DNA from: Methanospirillum sp.
Lineage (GTDB): Archaea; Halobacteriota; Methanomicrobia; Methanomicrobiales; Methanospirillaceae
Assembly: GCA_028695895.1 (NCBI GenBank)
Contig: JAQVIE010000001.1
Coordinates: 1 to 28,192, forward strand
Length of the DNA: 28,192 bases
Direction of reading: 5' to 3'
The notes beneath the pieces are model-generated. The model was not told the origin of the DNA. It ran no database searches and worked only from the letters and a program-made list of their open reading frames with translations. The position numbers and the translations under genes are program-made. Shown here one piece after another: positions 7,640 to 15,795 of this stretch. How positions within the stretch are numbered: position 1 is the stretch's first letter; every line of letters starts with the position of its first letter.

Positions 7640-8220
7640 TAATGGCAGGAGGCAAGGCATCCAGGCTTGGAATGGGAGAAAAAGCCCTGACAAGGATACA
7701 TGATAAACCGATGTTATCCTATGTCCTTAAAGCTGTAATGAAAGCCGGTCTCACTCCGGTTGTAATTGTAACTCCCCTGACTCCTTATACAACTAATTAC
7801 TGTAGGATACATGACATTTTATGGATATGTACAGATGGAACCGGTTATGTCGAGGATATCTGGCAGGCGGTAGATGAATTATCCATAACTGGTTCTTTTC
7901 TTACAATCTGTGCAGACCTGCCGGGTATTACTGCAGATCATCTGAAGACAGTTCTTGAAAAATTTGAAAAATCAGGATGTCCTGCCTGTTCTGTCTGGGC
8001 ACCTCATCCTAATGGAGTTTTACAGAAAGATCTTCCTGGCATTCCTGTTGGAGTGAACATCCTTGACAGTAGTTTGAGAGACAAGGAACAAGAGGAGGTG
8101 CAAATTCTTCTTCCGGATCCTGTTCTTACAATGAATGTTAATACAAAGTTAGATCTTGAAGCAGCAGAAAAAATGTTAAATCATTTGAAATCTCCCAACT
8201 TTCAACCAACTCTCTTATAG
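7627..8220 (+). CDS. cobY: GTP:adenosylcobinamide-phosphate guanylyltransferase
   Basis: 197 residues of the nucleotidyltransferase (GT-A-like) fold. The N-terminal LIMAGGKASRLGMGEKAL is the NTP-binding loop. Further on, CADLPGIT (near 98-105) carries the metal-binding Asp in the usual position. CobY is the archaeal, non-homologous replacement for bacterial CobU: it transfers GMP to adenosylcobinamide phosphate in nucleotide-loop assembly of cobamides. Length matches the archaeal family. It starts inside the last codons of the cobD-like gene, so translation is probably coupled. A MobA-type molybdenum cofactor enzyme would share the first motif, but the context favours CobY. Confidence 0.88.
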   Translation: MFALIMAGGKASRLGMGEKALTRIHDKPMLSYVLKAVMKAGLTPVVIVTPLTPYTTNYCRIHDILWICTDGTGYVEDIWQAVDELSITGSFLTICADLPGITADHLKTVLEKFEKSGCPACSVWAPHPNGVLQKDLPGIPVGVNILDSSLRDKEQEEVQILLPDPVLTMNVNTKLDLEAAEKMLNHLKSPNFQPTLL

Positions 8221-8242
8221 GGTTAAGATCTAACTTTTCTAT

Positions 8243-9463
8243 ATGACAGAAACCCGGGAGATAGAACTCGACGGGCACATAATTGACTCAGGGATCATGG
8301 AACATGTTCTTGATTCCATCCTTGACATGGGTGGAGATTTTGAGATCCTTGAATTTACCGTAGGTAAAAGAAAGACAGATACCAGTTATGCCAGAGTTCT
8401 TGTTATTGGAACAGATGATGAAAATCTGGATTCAATCATCAGCACTCTTCATCGGCATGGAGCACGACTTGTTGACTCTGAAGATGTCGCCCTGGTTAGA
8501 GCAGAAGGTAATCGGATCGTTCCAAAGGGATTTTATTCAACAACAAATTATCCTACCCAGATTCGAATTGGTGATGAATGGATTCATGTTGAAAACATCG
8601 AGATGGACTGCCTGATAATGGTGTCTTCCGATAAAAAAACAGCTAAAGCAATTCCAATGTCAAAACTTCAGAAAGGAGATCTTGTTGTTATTGGTGAGTA
8701 TGGTGTGAAAATCAAACCACCTGAAAGATCCAGATCTCATGAAGATTTTGAATTTATGGGTGGAGTGGTCTCTTCAGAACGTCCGACTGTGACTACTATA
8801 AGAAAAATTGCGAGAGAAATAATTGATACACACAATAAGGGATTAAAAGTAGCACTTGTAGGCGGGCCGGCAATTATCCACACAGGAGCCGGAGAGGCCT
8901 GTGCATCATTATTCAGAGAAGGATATATTGACATACTTTTCGGTGGAAATGCAATAGCTACTCATGATATCGAATATAATTTATTTGAAACATCCCTGGG
9001 GATGAATATCAGCACAGGAGAACTGGTCTCTGCTGGTCATAAAAACCACCTTTATGCCATTAGTGAAATTATGCGAGCCGGGTCGATAAAAAAAGCCGTT
9101 GATATGGGAATTTTAAAATCAGGTATCATGTATGAATGTGTAAAAAATAATATTCCTTATGTTCTTGCCGGTTCAATCAGGGATGATGGTCCACTCCCTG
9201 ATGTGATAACTGATTCCATGGTTGCACAGGATGAAATGCGAAAATACATACCGGAAATAGGGATGGTTCTAATGATTGCAACCATGCTGCATTCAATTGC
9301 AGTAGGCAATTGTCTTCCGTCATACGTGATGACAGTCTGTGTTGATATCAATCCTTCAACCCTTACAAAGCTGATGGACCGTGGAACTTCTCAGGCTATC
9401 GGTGTTGTGAGCGATGCAGGAGCATTTTTCCCAATGCTTCTTGACCAGCTTCACCAATTGTAG
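8243..9463 (+). CDS. Archaeal ornithine cyclodeaminase-type protein (LOR/SDH conserved region family)
   Basis: 406 residues. The sequence matches the archaeal family TIGR00300: an N-terminal domain beginning REIELDGHIIDSGIM with an alpha/beta ACT-like arrangement to about 100, then a central part, then a C-terminal NAD-binding half with KVALVGGPAIIHTGAGEA and FGGNAIATHDIE. A Methanococcus member has been characterised as an ornithine cyclodeaminase (ornithine to proline plus ammonia), and cyanobacterial relatives act in the arginine/ornithine cycle. The role here is by homology. The gene begins 22 bp after cobY with no strong ribosome site, so it may sit at the end of the cob transcript. It converges on the radical SAM gene with an 11-bp gap. 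Confidence 0.85.
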   Translation: MTETREIELDGHIIDSGIMEHVLDSILDMGGDFEILEFTVGKRKTDTSYARVLVIGTDDENLDSIISTLHRHGARLVDSEDVALVRAEGNRIVPKGFYSTTNYPTQIRIGDEWIHVENIEMDCLIMVSSDKKTAKAIPMSKLQKGDLVVIGEYGVKIKPPERSRSHEDFEFMGGVVSSERPTVTTIRKIAREIIDTHNKGLKVALVGGPAIIHTGAGEACASLFREGYIDILFGGNAIATHDIEYNLFETSLGMNISTGELVSAGHKNHLYAISEIMRAGSIKKAVDMGILKSGIMYECVKNNIPYVLAGSIRDDGPLPDVITDSMVAQDEMRKYIPEIGMVLMIATMLHSIAVGNCLPSYVMTVCVDINPSTLTKLMDRGTSQAIGVVSDAGAFFPMLLDQLHQL

Positions 9464-9474
9464 AAAAAATAATC

Positions 9475-10464
9475 TTATCTGGTAAGTGGCATGGACCAGG
9501 GTTTTTCCTGATTCATAACATATTCCCATTCTTTTTTGCATTTACAGTCCATCTCCATTACTGATTTTATCAGGTCCTGGTCAGCACTAATATTATAATC
9601 CCTTATTGCATCAAGTATCATACTATCACATAAACCGCAGTTATGTGGACCTCTTACTTGTCCTCCACCTATCGGGTCACATGTTACATGAGCGTCTGAT
9701 TGAGCAATTATTGAGGCAACGGTCCACAGGTAAGGCGGACGGTATGCCTGTTGCTTCCATAATGTTTCCAGATGAGTATTTTTTTGAACAGTACATGGGT
9801 TCATGGAGATTAGATCGGTTATTGGAATTATTTCTTTGATTGAACGAACCATATCGTCATATCCTTCTTTTTCAGTTAAGTACGGCGGTTTATGAAGAAG
9901 ATATGTTTTGATTTTTCCACCGGTTTTATGGATTAGTTCTGCGGTTTTTTTATAACTGGAAAATGAGAGACCTTTATCTATACATTTTTCTCTAATATCA
10001 TCTGATGTTGTTTCAAGACCTATAGCAACAAATATTTCTCCGTTTTCTCCATCTCCCTTTATATTTTCAACATGTCTTGATAACCGGTCTTCGTTAATGT
10101 AATCACATCTTGATTCCACTATAAGAATTCTTCCTCTGACAAGTTTTACAATCAGATTCTGAATCTCTTCCGGCACTTCCGCAGGATCGAAGAAACTTCC
10201 TGAGGTATAAATTTTTACAATCTCTGGATTATTTTTCTCAATCAGGTCTTTAACCCGGTTTACCTGTGCAGACATCAGTCGGACAAGTTCTGATTTATCA
10301 AGTCCAAAAAACCGTTCATGACGATATTGACAGATTTTACATCGATTCCAGGAACATCCTCCGGATCTTATGATTGCAGTTACACTGCTATATTGCTTAT
10401 CTGATATACGATCCTGACCTGACCAGATTGCCAGTGGTTCTTCAGGGTTTTTTATAGGTCTCAT
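9475..10464 (-). CDS. Archaeosine biosynthesis-type radical SAM protein (RaSEA-like)
   Basis: 329 residues. C37-x4-C42-x2-C45 in the N-terminal third (SGGCSWNRCKICQY) is the likely cluster-binding motif. Then follow barrel strands with KIYTSGSFFDP, ILIVESRCDYI and VAIGLETTSD, and a Cys-rich tail with GGGQVRGPHNCGLCD and CKC. The layout matches COG1244, whose archaeal members act with ArcS to convert preQ0-lysine at G15 of tRNA to archaeosine; ArcS is not visible in this window. A general Elp3-like radical SAM protein is the alternative. AGGAT lies 5 nt before the ATG. Transcription diverges from the surface-protein gene at 10667 across about 200 bp. Confidence 0.75.
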   Translation of the reverse strand: MRPIKNPEEPLAIWSGQDRISDKQYSSVTAIIRSGGCSWNRCKICQYRHERFFGLDKSELVRLMSAQVNRVKDLIEKNNPEIVKIYTSGSFFDPAEVPEEIQNLIVKLVRGRILIVESRCDYINEDRLSRHVENIKGDGENGEIFVAIGLETTSDDIREKCIDKGLSFSSYKKTAELIHKTGGKIKTYLLHKPPYLTEKEGYDDMVRSIKEIIPITDLISMNPCTVQKNTHLETLWKQQAYRPPYLWTVASIIAQSDAHVTCDPIGGGQVRGPHNCGLCDSMILDAIRDYNISADQDLIKSVMEMDCKCKKEWEYVMNQEKPWSMPLTR

Positions 10465-10666
10465 AGTTATCCTGTTAGTATAGTTATTCTGGATTTGCCT
10501 GCCACAACCCGGGTTTTTGATTTAAGAATAATGGATTGCAATTAAAGTCTTTAAAATCCTGTCTTTGAATAAGTGGTTGAACAAACAGATCAATATTCAT
10601 TACCCGACCAACAATATATTAGGTTCCAGAGTTCCACAATATCACCAAACTGATTAGAGGATCAAT
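10465..10666. promoter_or_regulatory. Divergent promoter region, radical SAM gene and surface-protein gene
   Basis: No open frame of note. On the plus side a TATA-like AATATATTA at about 10612-10620 predicts a start near 10640, with GAGG just before the ATG at 10667. On the minus side the AT-rich part around 10520-10545 could supply the promoter of the radical SAM gene. A CCCGGG palindrome lies at 10508-10513. Confidence 0.4.
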
Positions 10667-11872
10667 ATGAATTTCCATTATGTTAAATCAGCAATGGCAC
10701 TGTTTCTCTTTATACTGATATGTGCCCCGGTCAGTGCATATTATCTTTCAATTGATGCGCCTACCCAGGTTAAGGTGGGAGAGTCAATCCTTGTTTCAGG
10801 ATCTACGAATACTCCCCCTCCCGATAGAATTGATATCGTTTTTTCCCATTCACTTAATGTCCCATTGGAAGTTGACAGAAAATCAATTCAAATTACGGAG
10901 AAAGGTGATACTTACTTCAATGTGACTTTTGATACTAATGGTCTTGAAAAAGGAAATTATAAGATAGAAGGCCTTTCACAATCACAAAGAGCTTTTTCAG
11001 CCGGTTCACGATCAATCAGGGTGGTGAAATTAATAGATAGATCTGATATGATAACTATTAACTCTCCCACATGGCAGGAATTTGAAAAAACTCTTTTAAT
11101 AGAGGCAAAAATTTCAGGATATTCTGAAAATGCCATTCAGATGGAAGTGACAAGGGAGAATGAAACAGTTTTTGGACCTGAGTCAATACCGGTATCGGGT
11201 GGACGGATAAAATACGAACTCCCTGTTCAAAACCCAGGAACATATGATATATCATTCTCAGACTATGATGGTTTTATTGGAAAATACTCCATAGTTTTAG
11301 AAGAAAAGGATCAACACCGTCTAATTGAAACGGTTGAAAACCATGAGTTAACTGCTGCATTAATCAAAGATACAGAAAAGATTGAAATAGTAAAGGAAAC
11401 ACCAATACCCACATCCGGCGAACCTAAAAAAATTTCAGGTATTACTGCTGAGGCAGATGTTTCCAGGGATAATCCTGGGTTTTTTACCATCACAACAGAT
11501 AAGACTCCGATAACCATTCAGGTGGCAGGGAATTCCGACCTGGTATTTGAATATAAAACATCACCAGATGCTGCCAATATAAAAGTCAATGAGGAGATGA
11601 GTTCTTCACCTGAGACAGTTACCATTACAGATGTTTCTTCAGAAATATATCTGAAGGTTTATCCTTACAGTTTTAAAGCTGCTGAAAGAGCAACCATCAC
11701 AGCAGATATTGCGACATCTATTGTTCTGTCAGATACTGCAGCAAAGACATTTGGGTTTCCGCCTCGTTATGGTAATTCAGAAGAAAATGATGGAACTAAA
11801 ACACCAATTTCTGCCTTTTCTGTCCTGTTTGGACTTATATCAGGACTTATGATTTTTATAAAAAGAAATTAA
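10667..11872 (+). CDS. Surface protein with C-terminal membrane anchor (DUF3821-like)
   Basis: 401 residues. Residues 1-24 are a signal peptide ending PVSA. The mature N-terminus (YLSIDAPTQVKVGESILVSGSTN) resembles the DUF3821 beta-sandwich domain found in Methanomicrobiales surface proteins. Residues 110-330 are beta-rich with no catalytic motif. The C-terminus has a small hydrophobic segment (about 381-398) followed by KRN, preceded by the polar linker EENDGTKTP. That tripartite form (short motif, transmembrane helix, basic end) is like archaeosortase-type sorting signals or a simple tail anchor; the exact class is uncertain. Transcription is convergent with hypE, with a 5-bp gap. Confidence 0.75.
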   Translation: MNFHYVKSAMALFLFILICAPVSAYYLSIDAPTQVKVGESILVSGSTNTPPPDRIDIVFSHSLNVPLEVDRKSIQITEKGDTYFNVTFDTNGLEKGNYKIEGLSQSQRAFSAGSRSIRVVKLIDRSDMITINSPTWQEFEKTLLIEAKISGYSENAIQMEVTRENETVFGPESIPVSGGRIKYELPVQNPGTYDISFSDYDGFIGKYSIVLEEKDQHRLIETVENHELTAALIKDTEKIEIVKETPIPTSGEPKKISGITAEADVSRDNPGFFTITTDKTPITIQVAGNSDLVFEYKTSPDAANIKVNEEMSSSPETVTITDVSSEIYLKVYPYSFKAAERATITADIATSIVLSDTAAKTFGFPPRYGNSEENDGTKTPISAFSVLFGLISGLMIFIKRN

Positions 11873-11877
11873 TTTTT

Positions 11878-12873
11878 TTAACAGACACGTGGTACAGGAT
11901 CCCCCATGGGTGGTTCAATAAACCGCTCTCCACCGGCTGCAGTCTCCATTATTACTCCTTTTCCTTCACAAACAGTTCCTATAATTGCTGCATCCCTGCC
12001 ATATTTATGCTTTTTAAGGATCTTAAGAATAGTTTCTGCTTCATCTTCAGGGACACCCATCACAACTTTTCCCTCATTGGCAACTTCCAGTGGATCAATT
12101 CCAAGGAGCTGAGCAGCTGCCTGGACATTTGAACGGATTGGAACATTTTCCTCTAAAATACGAACCATCACATTGGATTTTTCTGCCATTTCATTAATTG
12201 CACTTGCAAATCCTCCTCTTGTGGGATCCTTCATGGCATTTATTGTTCCGGAATTCATTACAGAATGAACCATTCCATAAAGGGGAGCTACATCAGAGAC
12301 TATCTGATCAGCAAAATCAAACTCTTCTCTACTTGTAAGGACTGCAAATCCATGATCACCAAGTGTTCCGGATACAATAATGGCATCGCCGGGTTTTAGC
12401 CCATTGTCCCTGATAACGGTATCAGCCTCTCCAATTCCTGTTGTATTAATAGCTATCTGATCCAGCGCACCTTTCTCCATCACCTTGGTATCACCAGTTA
12501 CGAGGGGAACTTTCTCTTCATTAAGTGCATCATCCATGGATTTTACAATTTTAGAGAGAGTATCAAAGTCAAACCCTTCTTCAATAATTAGTCCGCAAGA
12601 AAGTGCAAGAGGTCTGCCTCCCATCATGGTAACATCGTTTATTGTTCCACAAACAGATAATCGTCCAATATCTCCACCAGGGAAAAAAAGGGGCCGGACA
12701 ATATGTGAATCCGTAGTAAAAATAACCTGTTTACCGCCAATAGGTATCACAGCTCCATCATCCAGAGCTTCAAGTCCGATTCCTCCGGCATTGACATTTG
12801 TTAATTTCGAGAAGAGATCCACAACTTCGCCCATTACCTCTCCTCCTGCTCCATGCATTAAAGTAATTTTCAT
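11878..12873 (-). CDS. hypE: Hydrogenase maturation protein HypE
   Basis: 331 residues of the PurM/AIR-synthetase-like fold. HypE dehydrates the thiocarboxamide that HypF places on its C-terminal cysteine, to thiocyanate, the source of the cyanide ligands of [NiFe]-hydrogenases. The C-terminus is PRVC, with the essential terminal Cys331. Other family marks are MHGAGGEVM at the N-terminus, FTTDSHIVRP, NDVTMMGG, TGDTKVMEKG near 120-130 and DPTRGG near 215. The ATG abuts the hypA stop, so the two are translated from one message. Length is normal. HypC, D and F are not in the window. Confidence 0.96.
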   Translation of the reverse strand: MKITLMHGAGGEVMGEVVDLFSKLTNVNAGGIGLEALDDGAVIPIGGKQVIFTTDSHIVRPLFFPGGDIGRLSVCGTINDVTMMGGRPLALSCGLIIEEGFDFDTLSKIVKSMDDALNEEKVPLVTGDTKVMEKGALDQIAINTTGIGEADTVIRDNGLKPGDAIIVSGTLGDHGFAVLTSREEFDFADQIVSDVAPLYGMVHSVMNSGTINAMKDPTRGGFASAINEMAEKSNVMVRILEENVPIRSNVQAAAQLLGIDPLEVANEGKVVMGVPEDEAETILKILKKHKYGRDAAIIGTVCEGKGVIMETAAGGERFIEPPMGDPVPRVC

Positions 12874-13209
12874 TTAATTAACCTCAATTTTGACTCGTGT
12901 TACTACTACTTCTTTACCTTTTTCTATCTCCGGGAGTTGTCCACACCTGGGACAGACAAATATTTCATCTCCGACATAGCCGCATGAACACCGGGTAAGC
13001 GGTGCAATTTTTGTGCATATCAATTTTGCATTCTTAAAAAGTGAGTCATCTTCAATTATGGCATAAAATAGAAATTCCACCTGTTCAGGATTGATTATTG
13101 AAAGTTCTCCCACATCTACATAGATATGAGTTATCTCAGTTGCATTGTTATCGAGGGCCACTTCCCTTGACGTAACAACAATATCATAAGCAATTCCATA
13201 CTCGTGCAT
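12874..13209 (-). CDS. hypA: Hydrogenase nickel incorporation protein HypA
   Basis: 111 residues from the ATG at 13209; the frame opens 13 codons earlier, but HypA proteins begin MHE, where His2 binds nickel, and AGGAG lies about 11 nt before this ATG. HypA delivers nickel to the large subunit of [NiFe]-hydrogenase. The zinc site is formed by Cys74, Cys76, Cys86 and Cys89. The first pair is C-x-C rather than the common C-x-x-C, so one ligand spacing is shorter than in typical bacterial HypA. The gene directly precedes hypE. A small palindrome GCTGTAACAGC at 13275-13285 lies upstream. Confidence 0.94.
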   Translation of the reverse strand: MHEYGIAYDIVVTSREVALDNNATEITHIYVDVGELSIINPEQVEFLFYAIIEDDSLFKNAKLICTKIAPLTRCSCGYVGDEIFVCPRCGQLPEIEKGKEVVVTRVKIEVN

Positions 13210-13294
13210 TAGAAAAAAACTCCTGCGCAAAAAATTTGTAGGATCCAAGGTTTACCGGATACAAGTTAAAAGGTGCTGTAACAGCTAATGGTTT

Positions 13295-14092
13295 TCATCT
13301 AAATATTCTCTCAAACAGGTTTGACAAACCCGGAATCTGCATGATACTATCTTTTAAATATTGCCTGAATTGTTGTAGGTGTCCGGACACAAAATTACAT
13401 ATCTTGGAACCTGTTTTTGTTTTATGTAATCCAAACATTAAAACCGGGATGAAAATTATGATAAATAGTACCCCGGCAAGGACATACCAGATATTTACAT
13501 CCAGGTATTCATGAATGGCATATACTGAGTAGCCAATGAGAAAACTCGAAAAAAATGAGCCAATTGTTATTGCTCCAAAGATCTCTGTTGATTTTAATCC
13601 AAGAATTTTACCTATAATCGAACCGCTAACAGAACCTGTGCCCTGAAGTGGGAAAAAAACAAAAAGAGTCAGGCTGATAAAATATAAATGTTCAAGCCAT
13701 CTGTGGCTTTCAAGATATAATTCTCCTCTTCTGATAAGATACCGGATTATATTTCCCAGATATGGAATTTTACAAATCAGTTCAAAATTCCAGATCATAA
13801 AAAGACAACAGGCAATATCAATCCAGACTATTGAAAAACAAATGATTTGAAATGGAAAACCAAGCGCAATTCCTGCAGGTATAATTGTCTCTTTTCCTGC
13901 AGGTGGAAGAAAATACAGTAATAAAAGTCCTCCCAGCTGAAGGGCGGTTGTATCATCATATAGCCAGAAGATAACCCCTACCAGAGCTCCGGCTAATAAG
14001 AAAGGTATGGTTAAGCGGATAATACGGTTGATAATCGGGGAGAACCAGATAAGTCCTCCTGAAACATAACAACCAAGGGGTTTTAAGTCCAT
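13295..14092 (-). CDS. Small multidrug export family membrane protein (COG2426-like)
   Basis: 265 residues with about six to seven membrane segments (roughly 24-45, 50-65, 75-100, 133-155, 165-190 and 197-220) and a basic cytoplasmic tail. The PLQGTGSVSGSIIGKILGL segment and the early FLPPAGKETIIPAG segment match the putative small multi-drug export family (PF06695), whose substrates are not known in archaea. A TATA box at 14123-14130 predicts a start about 9 nt before the ATG, so the mRNA has almost no leader. It is upstream of hypA on the same strand but separated from it by 85 bp, so a functional link is not implied. Confidence 0.78.
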   Translation of the reverse strand: MDLKPLGCYVSGGLIWFSPIINRIIRLTIPFLLAGALVGVIFWLYDDTTALQLGGLLLLYFLPPAGKETIIPAGIALGFPFQIICFSIVWIDIACCLFMIWNFELICKIPYLGNIIRYLIRRGELYLESHRWLEHLYFISLTLFVFFPLQGTGSVSGSIIGKILGLKSTEIFGAITIGSFFSSFLIGYSVYAIHEYLDVNIWYVLAGVLFIIIFIPVLMFGLHKTKTGSKICNFVSGHLQQFRQYLKDSIMQIPGLSNLFERIFR

Positions 14093-14122
14093 AAATTCTC
14101 GTCAGGTAATATTTAAAAAATC

Positions 14123-14130
14123 TTTATAAA
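14123..14130 (-). promoter_or_regulatory. TATA box of the COG2426-like membrane protein gene
   Basis: TTTATAAA lies about 35 bp before the ATG at 14092, which implies a very short leader of about 9 nt. Confidence 0.45.
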
Positions 14131-14141
14131 TTTGGTTTTTA

Positions 14142-15209
14142 TTAGAGATATATAAGACCAGTGTTGTTCACTTTTGTGCTGACTGCAATATCCAGCTTCA
14201 GGGGAGCCAGTACGGATAAGAGTTTATCATGAGACATATCAGTAATTATTGCGATTGAAGGCCCTACTGAACTCATCCCTACAAATTCAAGACCCGATTT
14301 TCTAAGCTTATGCATATACTGGTATAATTCAAATGAGTGGTGTTCAATTTCTGCTCTTTTTGAACCCCTGAATTCCATCTCCCAAATTAAATCTCCCATT
14401 TTTTTCAGGTTTCCATTATTTAAAGCTGGAATAAAGTCCATCATGATAATGTATGCCTTCAGCTCCCGGTCGCGATAATCAAATGACCTGGCTTTGTTCA
14501 TAAGCAGAGAAAATTCCTCCTCCCCTGCCGATGATATCGAGCTTGGTGGAATTACAACATGGAGATTTTTTCCCTCTGCAAACTGATGCTGGTAAACGAC
14601 TGTGAGATTATCTCCAAGGATGGCCATTCCTCCTTTTCCACTCACTGCCGGACCTACCCCGGTTTCAAAACCAAATGCAATCTTTCCGCCCTCAGTCTCT
14701 TCAATGTAATTATTACCAATAAGGATCCGGAGCTGGTCAGGTGTCAGGGGTTCTCCAAAAGCCCGGTTTGTCGCGGCAGATAGGGCGGTAAGAATGGTAC
14801 TGGTTGAACCAAGCCCGACATGTTTAAAATTATGATCCCTGGCAGTTACAGAAAAACCTCCTGTGTATCCAACAGTTTTTGAAAATACTGAAAGAAAGTG
14901 CCTGATAATTGAGGGTCGGGAATAGTTTATTTCAAATCCTTTTTCAATACACAGAACTTCAACTTCTGCAAATACATCAATTGCAAATCCAATTCCCCCA
15001 CCACCTGGCTGCCCTGGAGCAAACCGGTTCATATCCAGAACTGTAAGGTGAATTCTTCCAGGAGCCTTTGTACGTATTGGTACCTGTGAAAGAGAAAGCG
15101 CATAGGTCCCTTCAAAACCACAGGTATTAATATTTTCACCAGGAAGAAAAGATGTGAAATCATATTCAACTAAATCCATGTCTCCCCCCCTGATTTTTAA
15201 AATAGTCAT
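14142..15209 (-). CDS. Beta-RFAP synthase family GHMP protein (MptG or paralogue)
   Basis: 355 residues of the GHMP-kinase-like family COG1907. MptG joins p-hydroxybenzoate and PRPP to make beta-RFAP, the first committed step of the methanopterin arm. The core APGRIHLTVLDMN (about 49-61) with GQPGGGGIGFAID, and the nucleotide loop GLGSTSTIL (132-140), are typical of the fold. The N-terminus is extended by some 40 residues relative to usual MptG, and the loop reads GLGSTS where MptG normally has GLGSGTQ, so it may be a paralogue with another substrate. The start at 15209 has GGAGG 8 nt upstream and overlaps the previous stop by 4 nt. A second possible start at codon 11 follows a G-rich run. 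Confidence 0.7.
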   Translation of the reverse strand: MTILKIRGGDMDLVEYDFTSFLPGENINTCGFEGTYALSLSQVPIRTKAPGRIHLTVLDMNRFAPGQPGGGGIGFAIDVFAEVEVLCIEKGFEINYSRPSIIRHFLSVFSKTVGYTGGFSVTARDHNFKHVGLGSTSTILTALSAATNRAFGEPLTPDQLRILIGNNYIEETEGGKIAFGFETGVGPAVSGKGGMAILGDNLTVVYQHQFAEGKNLHVVIPPSSISSAGEEEFSLLMNKARSFDYRDRELKAYIIMMDFIPALNNGNLKKMGDLIWEMEFRGSKRAEIEHHSFELYQYMHKLRKSGLEFVGMSSVGPSIAIITDMSHDKLLSVLAPLKLDIAVSTKVNNTGLIYL

Positions 15210-15793
15210 GGTATTAACCTCCGGTCAAAAAAAATATTCTTTCCGGTAGCAGAGAGAGGAATGCCATAGGCACAGGTGCACCCGGGAAGCATGTTAAGTG
15301 ATAATGCAGCTACTCCGGCAGTAAACAGTATCCGGTTATCTGCATTGTGCATCTGCGCAGTTTTTGCAGCCGATCCTAATGCAATGCCAAGGTCTGCCAT
15401 TCTAATCACACAGTTAGGCCCATTGAAAAGTGAGTTTACCGGGTCTGTTGCAATTTTTTCACGCATATCCTTACAGGACAGAAATCCACATCCTCCACAA
15501 TTCAGACCCAGATCTTCTGTTCCCTTGCAGCCAATCAGAACACATACAGTACTGTCCCGTAAGTTTTGTGCATCCCTGGGAAAAGGGGAAAGCCCGGTCC
15601 TGTTTCCTATTTCAATCATCACATCAGCAACCCGTTCCATCTCATCACCAAAAATAATCCGGGTTACAATGGTATCTACACCTTTTCCTTTTGGTGCTGT
15701 CCGTGCTGATACTGCCATAAGTGATGCGATAAGCATCATGGCATCCTGTTCAGGATCCATAATCAGAATATCCTGTAGAGTATTTATCTTCAT
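15206..15793 (-). CDS. DUF2148 ferredoxin-domain protein
   Basis: 195 residues. RTAPKGKGVDT near 31-41 and LNCGGCGFLSC (97-107, with Cys99, Cys102 and Cys107) identify the DUF2148 family. The second motif resembles the 4Fe-4S motif of corrinoid iron-sulfur proteins, so metal binding is likely; further cysteines stand at 84, 89, 128, 172 and 174. The function of the family is not known, but it is frequent in anaerobes. It begins 2 bp after the upstream stop and overlaps the downstream GHMP gene by 4 nt (ATGA), so it is translated as part of a three-gene operon. Confidence 0.85.
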   Translation of the reverse strand: MKINTLQDILIMDPEQDAMMLIASLMAVSARTAPKGKGVDTIVTRIIFGDEMERVADVMIEIGNRTGLSPFPRDAQNLRDSTVCVLIGCKGTEDLGLNCGGCGFLSCKDMREKIATDPVNSLFNGPNCVIRMADLGIALGSAAKTAQMHNADNRILFTAGVAALSLNMLPGCTCAYGIPLSATGKNIFFDRRLIP

Positions 15794-15795
15794 TG

